A program made the position numbers and the translations under genes. The notes beneath the pieces were generated by a model, which was given only the letters and a program-made list of their open reading frames with translations, did no database searches and was not told where the DNA came from. Positions 55,060-64,000 of a stretch of 64,000 nucleotides of DNA are shown piece by piece. This DNA is from Lepiota brunneoincarnata (lineage: Eukaryota > Basidiomycota > Agaricomycetes > Agaricales > Agaricaceae), in the NCBI GenBank assembly GCA_023014365.1, contig JAEBUN010000031.1, positions 310,001 to 374,000 of the forward strand. The letters are read 5' to 3'. Every line of letters begins with the position of its first letter. Positions within the stretch are counted from its first letter, which is position 1.

Positions 55060-58000
55060 AGGTGCAGCATACAGCGAGAGAGCCAGTCTCCTTAGTTCTC
55101 CTCATCCTCCTGAGCTTCCTCTCAATCCTCTATCAATCCCATACTCCTGGCATGTCGTCTTGTTGCGTCTCGTGGCAGGGCTTTAGTCAACAAGTCAGCA
55201 ATATTGTTGTCACCAGGGATATATGTTGGTTGAAACTCCCCCTTGTCTGCCTTCTCCTTCACAAAGTGATATCGGACTGAGATGTGTTTTGTCTGTTTGT
55301 GGCCTCAGTAAGTCTTTGTAAGGTCAATCGCGCCATTATTGTCAATGTTAATGTTGACTGGACGCTTTTGTGGCAGTGCGATCTCATCAAAGAAATCTGA
55401 GAGCCACATTGCCTGTTGAACTGCACGTGAAATGGCCATGTACTCAGCTTCAGTGGTTGACGTGGCCACTGACTCTTGTCATTTGGTCATCCATGACACG
55501 GGTCCTCCCCCTACAAAAAATATGTGTCCTTTGGTAGATCGCCTCATATCCCTGTCACCAGCAAAATCAGAGTCAACATATCCAATCGGTTGTAGGCTGG
55601 CTCCTTGATGGTAAGTTATTGTGTAGTCCAGCGTCCCCTTCACATATGCGAGGGCATGCTTCATTGCCTCCCAGTGTGCCCTCCCTGGATTCTGTGCATA
55701 TCGAGACAGGAGGTTGACAGTATATGATAGGTCAGGTCGGGTTCCCACTTGGAGCCACATCAGGGATCCTAGAGCCTCTCAATATGGTATGTTTCTCATC
55801 TCCTCGATTTCTTCCTCAGTTGATGGGCAGTCATCCTTTGATAGCATGATCCCCATTGGTAATGGGACTGATTTGGCCTTACACCTTGACATACCAAATT
55901 TCTCCAACACCCTTTCTGCATACGCCTGCTGGGATAGTCTGATCCCACCACTGGTTTCCTCTACTTTGATACCAAGCATGTGGTCCACCGATTCTATGAC
56001 CTTCACCTCATACTCCTCCCCTAGCTCACATTTTGCCATCTCTGCCTCTTCTCTAGATGTTGAAACCCCCATAGTGTCATCTGTGTATGTCATGCTGATA
56101 GTGTGTTGCCCATCCTCTCTCTTCCTCGATCAGACTGTTGGTTTGGCACGGGACTGGTGATATCCAAGCGACCTGTAAGTTTTGCCAAGTGTTTTAAACC
56201 AGTCATGCACTCCCTGCATTGTACCATACAGGGTTTTATTGAGTCGCCACACCTTACCACCTCCCCCCTCACTAAAACCCACTGGTTGTTCCATGTAAAC
56301 GTCAAACCCAATGTTGCTATTCAGGTACACTGCCACGAAATCCAGCTGCCATAACACCAGGTTGCGAGAGGCTGACAATGCAATAACAAGGCAGAAGGAC
56401 TCCAGCTGGGCTGTGGCTGCATAGGTGTCATCAAAGTCAACCCCCTGAACTTGTGTGAAGCCCTTTGCGATGATCCGTGCCTTCCTCCTCATCAAGTGTC
56501 CATCACCATCAAATTTCAGGGCAAAAACCCATTTGTATGCAACCACATTCTGTCCCACTGGCCTGTCGACTAAAGTGTACACCCCACATGCCTTCATCAC
56601 TCCTATCTCATCCATCATAGGGCCCATTCACACTTCCGGCTCCTCCATCGCCTCACAGAAATTCTGAGGCACCCTGACCCCCCCCATAAAGGCTGCAAAA
56701 GCACCTGGTATCTCGCCCTCATGAGCCAAGTACTCCTAAGACTCGATCATATGCCTTGATGGCCGTGTCCCACAAAGTGAGCAGCATGGAGCTGGAGGGG
56801 CTACCTGGGCCACTCCTCCAGCCTCAGCACCCACTAACTCATCCCCTGTCACCAACTGTGTTACCTCCTCTTCAGAGGACATGCTACCATCAGGGGCAGT
56901 ATCCACAGCATGTGCACCATCATTAGTCCTGGGTGTTCATTCATCCAGTGCCTCTGTCGGCAAGGGGTCCTCATCCTCCCCCCACTCCATACGTTGGGGG
57001 CCTCTTGTGAAATTTGTTGAGCCCTCATTGAAGGTGATGTTCTGCCCACTATATACAGAGCCAGATGCACGGTCAAGTAACTTGTAGCTCCCCTGTCTGA
57101 AGTATCCAATCAACACCAGTTGGGTCGCTCTAGGGGCCAGTTTCGAGTTATTCAGCTCAATGGGTATGTTCATGTAGGCTGTAGCACCAAACGGTCAGAG
57201 GTGAGTGACATCCTGCCACTTCCCAAACCAGAGCTCAGCAGGAACAATATCAGGGTGTCTCCTGGAAGGAATGAGATTTTGGATGTAGACTGTAGTATGG
57301 ATAGCTTCAGGCCAGTATTTTGCAGGTAGTCCAGACTCGACGAGCATAGACCTTGCTAAGTCCAGAATAGTACACATGCTCCTTTCTGCTGCACCGTTCT
57401 GCTGATGTGCATATGCCGTAGTGAATTCCATCCTTATCCCAGTGCTCCAGGTATAGTCCTCCCACAGTTTGTTGTTCCACTCACATTCCCGATCACATCG
57501 TACCACCTTCAGCTTATGCCTGGTCTGCCTCTCTGCCTCTGCATGGAAAGACCTGAAGACATTCAAAGTACTCTCCGCTGACTTTTTGGCCAGGAACTCG
57601 ACTGTACGAAACGAGGATGTGCCATCCATCAAAAGCATGAAATAATGGGAACCTCCAGCAGATCTGGTTGGGGACAGTCCCCACAAGTCTACATGTATGC
57701 GCTCCAGCAACCCCGATTCATGTGTGACCTCTTTGTCATAAGGTTTTGCATGCAATTTACCAAAAATACAGTCTTTGCAGGTACCATCCATCTCAAGCTG
57801 GCCAAGTATAACCAAACTGTTGACAAGTTTCTTCTGTGCCATGTTCCATAGGGAGCTAACTCCAACATGGCCCATCCATCTGTGCCACACATCAAAACTG
57901 ACTGGCTTGTTCCTCGACCTAGCTACCAGTGCCTGTGGGGGCTCAACCACATCCACAATGTATAGTCCACCCCTCAGCTCTCCCCGTACTGCAAGTCTCC

Positions 58001-58470
58001 CATCCCTGAAGTAGAGCTCTACACTCTCAGGTCCAAAAGTAGCAAATAGTCCACATGCGCAGATTTGTGGGATTGAGATCAGGTTGGAGCGTAAAGTGGG
58101 TGTGTGTAACATGTTGTGTAATGTGAGGTCAATCAACCTTCCCTTGGCTGTAACAATCATCCTAACCATTCCACTCCCCACAACAGGAAAACTTGCATCC
58201 TTATCAGCGGCACCTCCAAAGTATAGGTGTTCAAACTCGTTGTACTCAATGAAGTCCTCCCTCTGGACAAAACAATAGTCTGTTGCTCCTGAATCAATCA
58301 TGGTAGGGACTGTCTTGAAGTCCTTTTGATTGCGCATCACTTCAGTCATGAGAATGACCACATCCTTGGGTGTGTGAACTGGTACTTCATTGTTTGGTTT
58401 GTTGGTTGTAGTGTGAAATGATCATGGTTGTTGGGTTGGTTGACTGGGGGGTAATTGATTAACACAGGGT
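55060..58470 (-). pseudogene. pol: copia pol of element H: protease, integrase, RT, RNase H
   Basis: From right to left: protease (T-M-I-D-S-G-A-T-D-Y near 58300), GAG-pre-integrase (D-V-W-H-R-W-M-G-H near 57880, then C-K-D-C-I-F-G-K), integrase core (H-V-D-L-W-G-L-S near 57680; Q-Q-N-G-A-A-E-R-S near 57400), RT (Y-K-W-V-F-A-L-K near 56530; W-Q-L-D-F-V-A-V-Y near 56340; Y-T-D-D-T-M-G near 56085) and RNase H (G-Y-V-D-S-D-F-A-G-D near 55580; S-T-T-E-A-E-Y-M-A near 55450). Stops include TGA near 57196 (H-L, stop, P-F-G), 56940, 56627 and 55478, one TAG near 56740, and a frameshift between 56140 and 56090 just before the RT active site. The Arg normally found at two of the TGA sites suggests CGA origins. 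Confidence 0.83.
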
Positions 58471-59363
58471 TGTTGGTTCATGGTCTGGCCCTGGATCCTA
58501 CGACGTCCAAAATTCACAGGAAATTGCCCAGGTTTCCCACCACCTGGCCAATAGCAGTCATTGATTGTATGCCCAATCCGGTGGCAGTTGGGGTTGGTAC
58601 AGACAAGGTTTTGTCAGTTATGTAGGGTGTTGGTTTGGAGTGCTGTGGGTGAGTTGGTGCTGTGGTGTGGTTTATCATGACTAATCCTGGCCCAGTGCGT
58701 GTTTAACCTGGCAATCACTTCGACAGACGATGTAGTGGTGTACAGTGTAGCTACCACTGGGTCCCAGGATTGTGGTAATGAACCAAGTATGATGGATCGG
58801 AAAGCAGTATCAGTGATGTTACCACCCATTGCATTCACATTTTGCCAGAATGTTCGTAAAAGAGTGATATGGTTTGGGAAATTATCCCCATCCCAGTAAT
58901 GTAAGTTTTGTAGCTCTTCTTCTGCATGTAGTAACGATAGCTCAGATGTTTTGTCGTACAGATCAACAAGGGATTTCCAGGCTTCAGCTGCGCTCCCTGT
59001 GATGTTGGCACCCATACCGATAGGATTGCGGATATTGTAGAGCAGAAGGCCTTTGGTCCATGCATTTTGAGTCTTCCACTCACTAGCCATTGGGGTAGTT
59101 GAGTCCCAGGGGGTGTCTGCTGTTATGGGTGTTGTTGGTTGGATTATGGGGGCTATGGCTGGATTTGGAGTACCCGTAGTAGTAGGTGGGGTTACTATAA
59201 CTGTGGGGGTCGTAGTGGTAGTTGGGTTGATGATTGACCCAGTGAGGTATCCCATCACACCCTGAACCTCAGCTGCGATTATGATCATGTTTTTCCAGGA
59301 AATCCAGTTTGATCCATCGAATTTGTCCCCCTCAGAGAAAGTTGGTGGTCCAGACTTTGTCAT
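58471..59363 (-). pseudogene. gag: copia gag of element H with zinc knuckle
   Basis: ATG at 59363 opens M-T-K-S-G-P-P-T-F-S-E-G-D-K-F-D-G-S-N-W, a copia Gag start. The body has A-W-K-S-L-V-D-L-Y-D-K and an N/T/P-rich linker near 59150. After a stop at 58614 the same region encodes C-T-N-P-N-C-H-R-I-G-H-T-I-N-D-C-Y-W-P-G (near 58600-58545), the CCHC knuckle of this family, and a Q-rich tail. Protease follows in pol. Confidence 0.8.
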
Positions 59364-59499
59364 CTTTTATGTCTGTGAGGTGTATATGTGTTCCCCAAGT
59401 GTGAGTGTGTTTTATGTAGTTGGATGTGTTTTGTTCAGTAATGTGATGTGTTCGTGCTAAGGATAGTGTGGTTCAATATAAAGTTAGTTGTGTCTTTCG
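59364..59499 (-). other. leader of copia element H
   Basis: This is the untranslated leader between primer site and gag ATG, 136 bp, T/G-rich on the plus strand, with nothing else recognisable. Confidence 0.5.
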
Positions 59500-59511
59500 G
59501 GGCCCATAACC
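59500..59511 (-). promoter_or_regulatory. primer-binding site of copia element H (initiator tRNA-Met anticodon arm)
   Basis: GGTTATGGGCCC on the minus strand follows the LTR end CCAATA with no gap. It is identical to the primer site of element G and complementary to the anticodon arm of initiator tRNA-Met. Confidence 0.75.
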
Positions 59512-59751
59512 TATTGGTAGATGTACTCAGCGTCACGCTCGTTTCGCGAACCACTGAGGTGTGTTGGTAAGCTAATTCTTTTTTATACGTTGAGGACAAG
59601 AACTGTATAGTTGTAAAAAACGGAACACCGGCACACAGAATATGAAATAAGTGTGTGCTGGTGTGTGTGCAGAGCGACTCTGCTTTTGTTTAGTCCGAAA
59701 ACGGAAGTGACCGAAGTCACTGTGTCTCGCCGACACTGCGTCTCACCAACA
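59512..59751 (-). repeat. 5' LTR of copia element H (240 bp)
   Basis: It keeps CpG at nearly every site where the 3' LTR has TG or CA. A hairpin-forming core (CTCAGCGTCACG...CACTGAGGTG) lies at 59527-59562. Confidence 0.88.
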
Positions 59752-59756
59752 AGAAT

Positions 59757-60250
59757 TAGACTACCTAACTTAGGGTGGCTGTGGGGGAGTATGAATTGAT
59801 TGATCTGCCGGACCGGCTAGTGTGCCGGGGCGCCTCCGGGACCCCGCACAGGCAGGTAGGATGGGGGGGGGGGGAGGCTGGGCCTGGGGCATCCCTCCCA
59901 CTCGGACCTCTCATGGCACAGTGCCTGATGAGAGGCCGGCCCACTGCGTAGTCTTTTTACACCACGGCTTTTTCGTCTGTCTGTCTGTGTGTTATTCCTT
60001 GGCCAGATCCTTACTTAAGCATCAGGCCGGCCGTCTCCGAAGATAGGGCAGCATGCGAAAGTGCTAGGTCTTGGAATCGAACCAAGACTCGCGTTTTGGT
60101 CGGATTTGGTACATTTTACATTTTTTCCCCACCTCCAATCCCCAGGGTCTTATCTGTCCCCGATCTGTCCCCGGCCGTACCCTTGCTCCAGTCATGGCAA
60201 AAAATTTGCTCTACATCATTCAGCCAACCGAACATCCGACTAACCCGCGG
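59757..60250. repeat. gene-free stretch with tRNA-like T-arm (SINE-like debris)
   Basis: A G run lies near 59862-59875. On the minus strand CTTGGTTCGATTCCAAG (about 60070-60086) is a perfect T-arm with a B-box core, but no matching acceptor stem or anticodon arm exists, so it is not a tRNA gene. GGCCGGCCGTCTC and GCATGCGAAAGTGCTAGG here resemble segments near 63015 and 63153, suggesting two copies of a tRNA-derived short repeat. Confidence 0.4.
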
Positions 60251-60253
60251 CGC

Positions 60254-60264
60254 ACTATAAAAGA
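60254..60264 (+). promoter_or_regulatory. possible TATA box upstream of small frame
   Basis: CACTATAAAAG is a good TATA element and is followed by a C/T-rich segment typical of fungal transcription starts. A short frame begins 250 bp downstream. Confidence 0.35.
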
Positions 60265-60513
60265 ACAAAAAACGGTCTGATTCACTACTCTAGTGCTCTC
60301 TCTCCGTCACTTTGAAGCACTGTCCCCGGCACTATCTTTAATCTCTACACCCAGTCACTGACAGTTCACCGAAAAGCAACCAAAATTTTACGAGTTTTAA
60401 AGGTTTGTCAGATCTTGCCACTCCCTAACTTGTTTTCGCTAATGATATGGTGACCAGCAACAGTTGACCCAAAGAAACACCGGGCCCGAGTCCATAAATA
60501 AGAATATATAGGG

Positions 60514-60831
60514 ATGCAGAACCAGGAATCATCGTCGCAACCCAAAGGCGAAACAACGTGGCAGCAAAGGGGCGATCCCCCACCCGACTTGAAGAAAAGC
60601 GAAAGGAAAAACTTGAAGAAACAGAAGAAGTACCAGGCGAAAAAACAGAATGCCGGGGGGTCGAATACAAAGCAGCAGGAGGGGGGGGCAACAAAAAATG
60701 AATACGAACTAGAATATATTCATAAATTTGTCGGGCCTACAGAGACGAAACAAAAGGGAATCTCGGGTTGCGAGGCCCTAAGTGGTATCCACGCACTTGA
60801 ATATTGGTCAGACTGGGAACATAACGGCTGA
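60514..60831 (+). CDS. hypothetical small basic protein, 105 aa
   Basis: ATG at 60514 opens a frame rich in Q, K, E and S in its first 60 residues (K-K-S-E-R-K-N-L-K-K-Q-K-K-Y), followed by a more structured-looking end (Y-E-L-E-Y-I-H-K-F-V-G). The stop is TGA at 60829-60831; the same frame is open for another 80 codons beyond it. No family is recognised. A TATA-like element 250 bp upstream lends slight support. It may equally be a relic of a repeat or a chance frame. Confidence 0.25.
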   Translation: MQNQESSSQPKGETTWQQRGDPPPDLKKSERKNLKKQKKYQAKKQNAGGSNTKQQEGGATKNEYELEYIHKFVGPTETKQKGISGCEALSGIHALEYWSDWEHNG

Positions 60832-60879
60832 GCCCATCGAGAGGTAAAACATAGATGCGGCCTAGAGTTGAGGATGTTT

Positions 60880-62060
60880 TGGATAACGTCAGTCATCCAC
60901 TATGTCTTGCCAGATCCCGATGGAATTCTCCTTTATTATGCTCCACGACACAACCCCTTCATTCATGGTCCAGTGCTGTTTTACCCACTATCCAAGCACT
61001 GTCGCCCACACCATCCGCCCCAACATTCTCATCATCTACGAACGGCATTGATTGTGTTGCACTATTGGTGTTCCATGGCTCTCCCGATGAAAACATGCTA
61101 GCAACTGTACTTTCCTTCCGGTGTCATTCCCACTCTTCTTCGCCCACAAGATCAATCTCGTAGACTCAATGATTATACCTGATTCGTCTCCTGGTCTTTG
61201 GAAATCACCTGCGAGGCAGTTGGTAGGGCATCGGATAGGGTTTTTTGATGGATGGTACTCACTCACATCTGTTCTCTTAAGCTGTTTCGACCCCAGAAGT
61301 CAACCGCCCCTTCCAGTGGTTAGCTTTCTCCACCCCCCCCCCCTCCCCAAGTCATCACGCGGTTGGTGATTCTATACTATCATCTTTCGGGAGGCTTGAA
61401 TAACACACCATCTTGCTAAGAGAGGGACCCTTTCCATGCTGAAAAACGGTAGTGCTTGGTCGGCATTAGTGGCGGATCCGAAAACCAGTGACAAGTTGTT
61501 TGACACTGGGGATGACAGTGAAGACTCAATGCGATAAAGAGGAAGCAGAGAGATGAGAAGAGGGCAAGAGAGTTGACGGAGAAACCGGGGTCCTGAGTTA
61601 ATATTAGGCAGAGAAGGGGCAATACCGTACAGACTCGTTAGAGTGGTAATTAGAATATCCAAGCAGAATGTCGTTGGGATCTGGCAAGGGTACCATGTTC
61701 AATCCTGGCCCCCTGCGATTAAGGAAAGCGGTAGAGGCCACATCTGTGTTAGATCTCCCAATTAGGTTGAACCCAAACACCCTTACTCTCATCATTTACG
61801 ACCAACATTGATTATGTTGCACTGCTGGTGTAATATGGCTAGCTACATGTCTCCCCATATCATTCCCGCTCTTAGGTCAATACCACACTGACTCAGAATC
61901 GCATCTGGTTCATCTTGCAGCCTCTGGGGTCACCTGTTGAGTAGTCGAAAGGGTATCGTGAATTTTGGATGGAGCGGGGGAGTTCAGCAATGAATTAAGG
62001 AATATGAATTTGTGCACAGCATCTGACACGCCTGCAGTGGGCAGCATTTAATTGCGTCTG
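60880..62060. repeat. dispersed repeat family U, copies 2 and 3
   Basis: Copy 2 (about 60880-61660) and copy 3 (about 61640-62060) are head-to-tail and both match copy 1 at 52480-53450. Shared landmarks are the CTCATCAT...AACATTGATT block (61030, 61788) and TCTCCTGG or CATCTGG blocks after it. On the minus strand D-P-N-D-I-L-L-G-Y-S-N-Y (near 61670) matches D-T-N-E-I-L-I-G-C-S-S-Y of copy 1. Confidence 0.5.
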
Positions 62061-64000
62061 CTCTCTTGACCCTAATAGCCATTCGCGCCTGCCGGCCAAG
62101 TTTCAGAAGATCTCCCAAGCCGTTACGGCCCTGTTCAGCAAAATTGCCTAGTGAGGTAGGCGTCCGCTTGGCCTAGTTTATCCAGTTAGTAGGCAGGCGC
62201 GCCAGCCCATGATAGCGCGGAGATCTTGCCCTCTCGACAGTGTATCATATCAAGCGTGGCTCATTTATTGTCGGAGCTCAAGTAAACCAAAATCCACCTC
62301 AGAAAACTCGCTTTGTGCTTCCACGCAGCTCCAGACTGATTGTCCTCGTGTAATGATAATATCCACGAGCACATTCAGTACATTAGATGGGGAAAGGAAT
62401 AATGAGAGTGGCTCACCTCAGTTTCTCGATACATGCACAAGAATTGAGGTGGCAAGAAGGCGAAGTCCTCTACTTATACATAAATGGGACAATGATGGTG
62501 TTCTATGAGTGGCCATAGTGTAGTGTAGCATGATTATCTTGCACTGTGAGGCATCCAGATAACATAAATTATAAATTATAAATTACCAGTGACGTAGAAT
62601 AACAGAACTTGCTACTGTGTAAGTTGGGGGAGAGGGACCGGGCTTTCTACAAGCCCCATTGACCCTGTGTGGTGAGGCCGAGGAGGAAGCACGGTCGGGT
62701 CACCTGGAACCGTGCACCTCTCAACTGCACCTGTATCGAGTCCGGGGAAATAAGGACGTAAAAAGGGTGTGTGTGGGTGGGTTTTGAAAAGGATGCTAGA
62801 TATTGCGTGGTATACGACCGTTGAATCTGGCATCTTGATATGTGTTTGTGACTCCTATACATCGTCCTTCTGCTCAGGCACCGGATGCGGCCGGAACAGA
62901 CAGAGCAGAGATCTAACCTGATGTCACCACTGCGTCACACTAATTCTCGCCGAAGTGACCGAACGCGTGGCTTGTCCCTGCTTTGTACTTGATTTGGTTT
63001 ACAATAGCTCCGGCCTAGAGACGGCCGGTTGCCTCCATTTTGGCCTTAGGCGGTCTTCCTGATGTCTTTGATGATTGTATGGAGGATTGATAGTCTAGCA
63101 ACCTGTAAACACAGAGAGGAATCTCAATAGTGTTGGGAGCCTCTATGGGATATGGCATTGTGCGAAAGTCACTGGGGGCAAGCTCGCGTGTGCTTCAAGC
63201 CCTCCCCTCCGGCTTGGAAGCTAAACAAACAAACAAACCTGACACCGCAACAAATCGAGCAAGGTAAGTTAGCTGACAAAAAGGAGCGGATCTAAACCGA
63301 CCTGATAACCCCCTGCATGAATGGAAGTAATTTGCAGTGCATTCCCGTATAGTTATACAACACCCCCCGGCAATCTCCCTACTAGAGGTTGATGGTAATA
63401 TTTCCAGGTTTCAGGCTTTTTGTCCTATGCAAATCGGTGATTCCTGTTCTAAGACAAAAGATATCGTCCTCGGCATCGCCTGCTATTTCTGGGCCCAGTT
63501 ACTGGCAGTGCGCAAATAAGCAACTAAACATATACAGGAATGAAAAGTCATCGAATCTCTTTACCTTCTGATCTGTTTGTGTGTAAATTGAAAACTGATC
63601 ACTCGAAGCACACAACGGCGATGAACCACACGGATCCTTCAGGGTGGAGTTGCTCACCGAGGACAACGGCTCCAAAAACATGATGGTCACCACTGTGCGT
63701 TCGACCTTCAAAACCGTAGTCATTCTGTTTCTTCGCGGGCGCGTGCCCAGTATTCATGCTTGTAAGCGGGGCACCTGGCTCGGTGCCTCGCCAGGTGCTG
63801 ATTCTTGCTCAAGGGCAGACAGGTGACAGGATCACACCGCAGTACCAACCTCTTCCTTTACTCCTGCTCCCACCTCGCTACCCACTTTCATTTTCGCACG
63901 TATACCACACAGTAGCCAGCGCCTGTTCTAAAAACCCGCTCACCCATACCCCTTTTGTCCCCTCCTCCCCTTACCGGACTCGGTACAGGTATAGCCAGTC
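62061..64000. other. gene-free right end of window
   Basis: A (TAAATTA)n stretch lies at about 62566-62585. A SINE-like segment at about 62985-63240 ends in (AAAC)n near 63220-63236 and shares short blocks with 59990-60090. The rest shows only short frames without domains. No tRNA, rRNA or long terminal repeat was found. Confidence 0.45.

Larger units (their letters stand above)
54762..59751 (-). mobile_element. Ty1/copia element H (4,990 bp), TSD AGAAT
   Basis: On the minus strand the LTRs begin TGTTGGTGAGA and end TCTACCAATA. The 5' copy is 59512-59751 and the 3' copy 54762-55052. AGAAT flanks both ends (54757-54761 and 59752-59756). Order is gag, protease, integrase, RT, RNase H, which defines copia. 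The primer site GGTTATGGGCCC adjoins the 5' LTR. Several stops and a frameshift inactivate it, but all domains are present. Confidence 0.92.

Noticed and set aside
60046..60100. A tRNA gene
   Set aside because: There is a good T-arm with B-box, but no D-arm, anticodon arm or pairing acceptor stem on either strand.

Overview
The window is a repeat-laden segment of a filamentous basidiomycete (Agaricomycete-type) chromosome. The host genes have many short GT-AG introns of about 50-60 bp. The gene content (an N-extended CaM kinase, HMG-CoA lyase, a CCC1/VIT1 transporter, RPF2, a TPR-CHAT protein and a CCCH/NFX1-type helicase) and the mixture of Ty3/gypsy and Ty1/copia elements fit that group. 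I cannot name the species.

Layout. 1-5647: 5' part of a well-preserved Ty3/gypsy element (A, minus strand), with its 3' end beyond the window edge. 5649-13311: a decayed chromodomain gypsy element (B, minus) with very short identical 102-bp LTRs and a 1.9-kb AT-rich insertion. 13312-29520: an older gypsy element (E, minus) shattered by nested insertions. A 10.5-kb plus-strand gypsy element (F, 16595-27062, TSD CAACC) sits in E. A 699-bp solo LTR (22907-23605, TSD CCATG) sits in F. A solo LTR of the A family (28500-29158, TSD ACAGT) sits in the gag of E. 29521-29725: a solo LTR of a TRIM-like family (TSD TTATA). 29797-33104: an internally deleted copia element (G) carrying a 1.3-kb TRIM-like element.

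33300-48923 is the gene island. It holds, in order: a decayed ZNFX1/Hrr1-type helicase gene; a CaM-dependent protein kinase (11 exons, 498 aa); HMG-CoA lyase (352 aa, dual targeting signals, a 6-nt micro-exon); a CCC1-type vacuolar iron transporter (323 aa); RPF2 (332 aa, one GC-AG intron); and a TPR-CHAT protein with a one-base frameshift and a missing CHAT histidine. The kinase and HMGCL share a divergent promoter region, as do CCC1 and RPF2; HMGCL and CCC1 converge. I rebuilt the exons of the four intact genes by hand and every coding total is a multiple of three.

48924-64000 is mostly gene-poor. It has a hAT-like TIR element, a TPR relic, a dispersed unclassified repeat family, a 4,990-bp copia element (H, minus, 54762-59751, TSD AGAAT) and SINE-like debris.

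The unifying signal is how the mobile elements decay. Nearly all differences between paired LTRs, and nearly all in-frame stops (18 of 18 in element F, all TGA), are explained by C-to-T change at CpG. This points to cytosine methylation acting on repeats. The most unusual coding finding is a 589-codon reading frame of unknown function in element F, between integrase and the 3' LTR.
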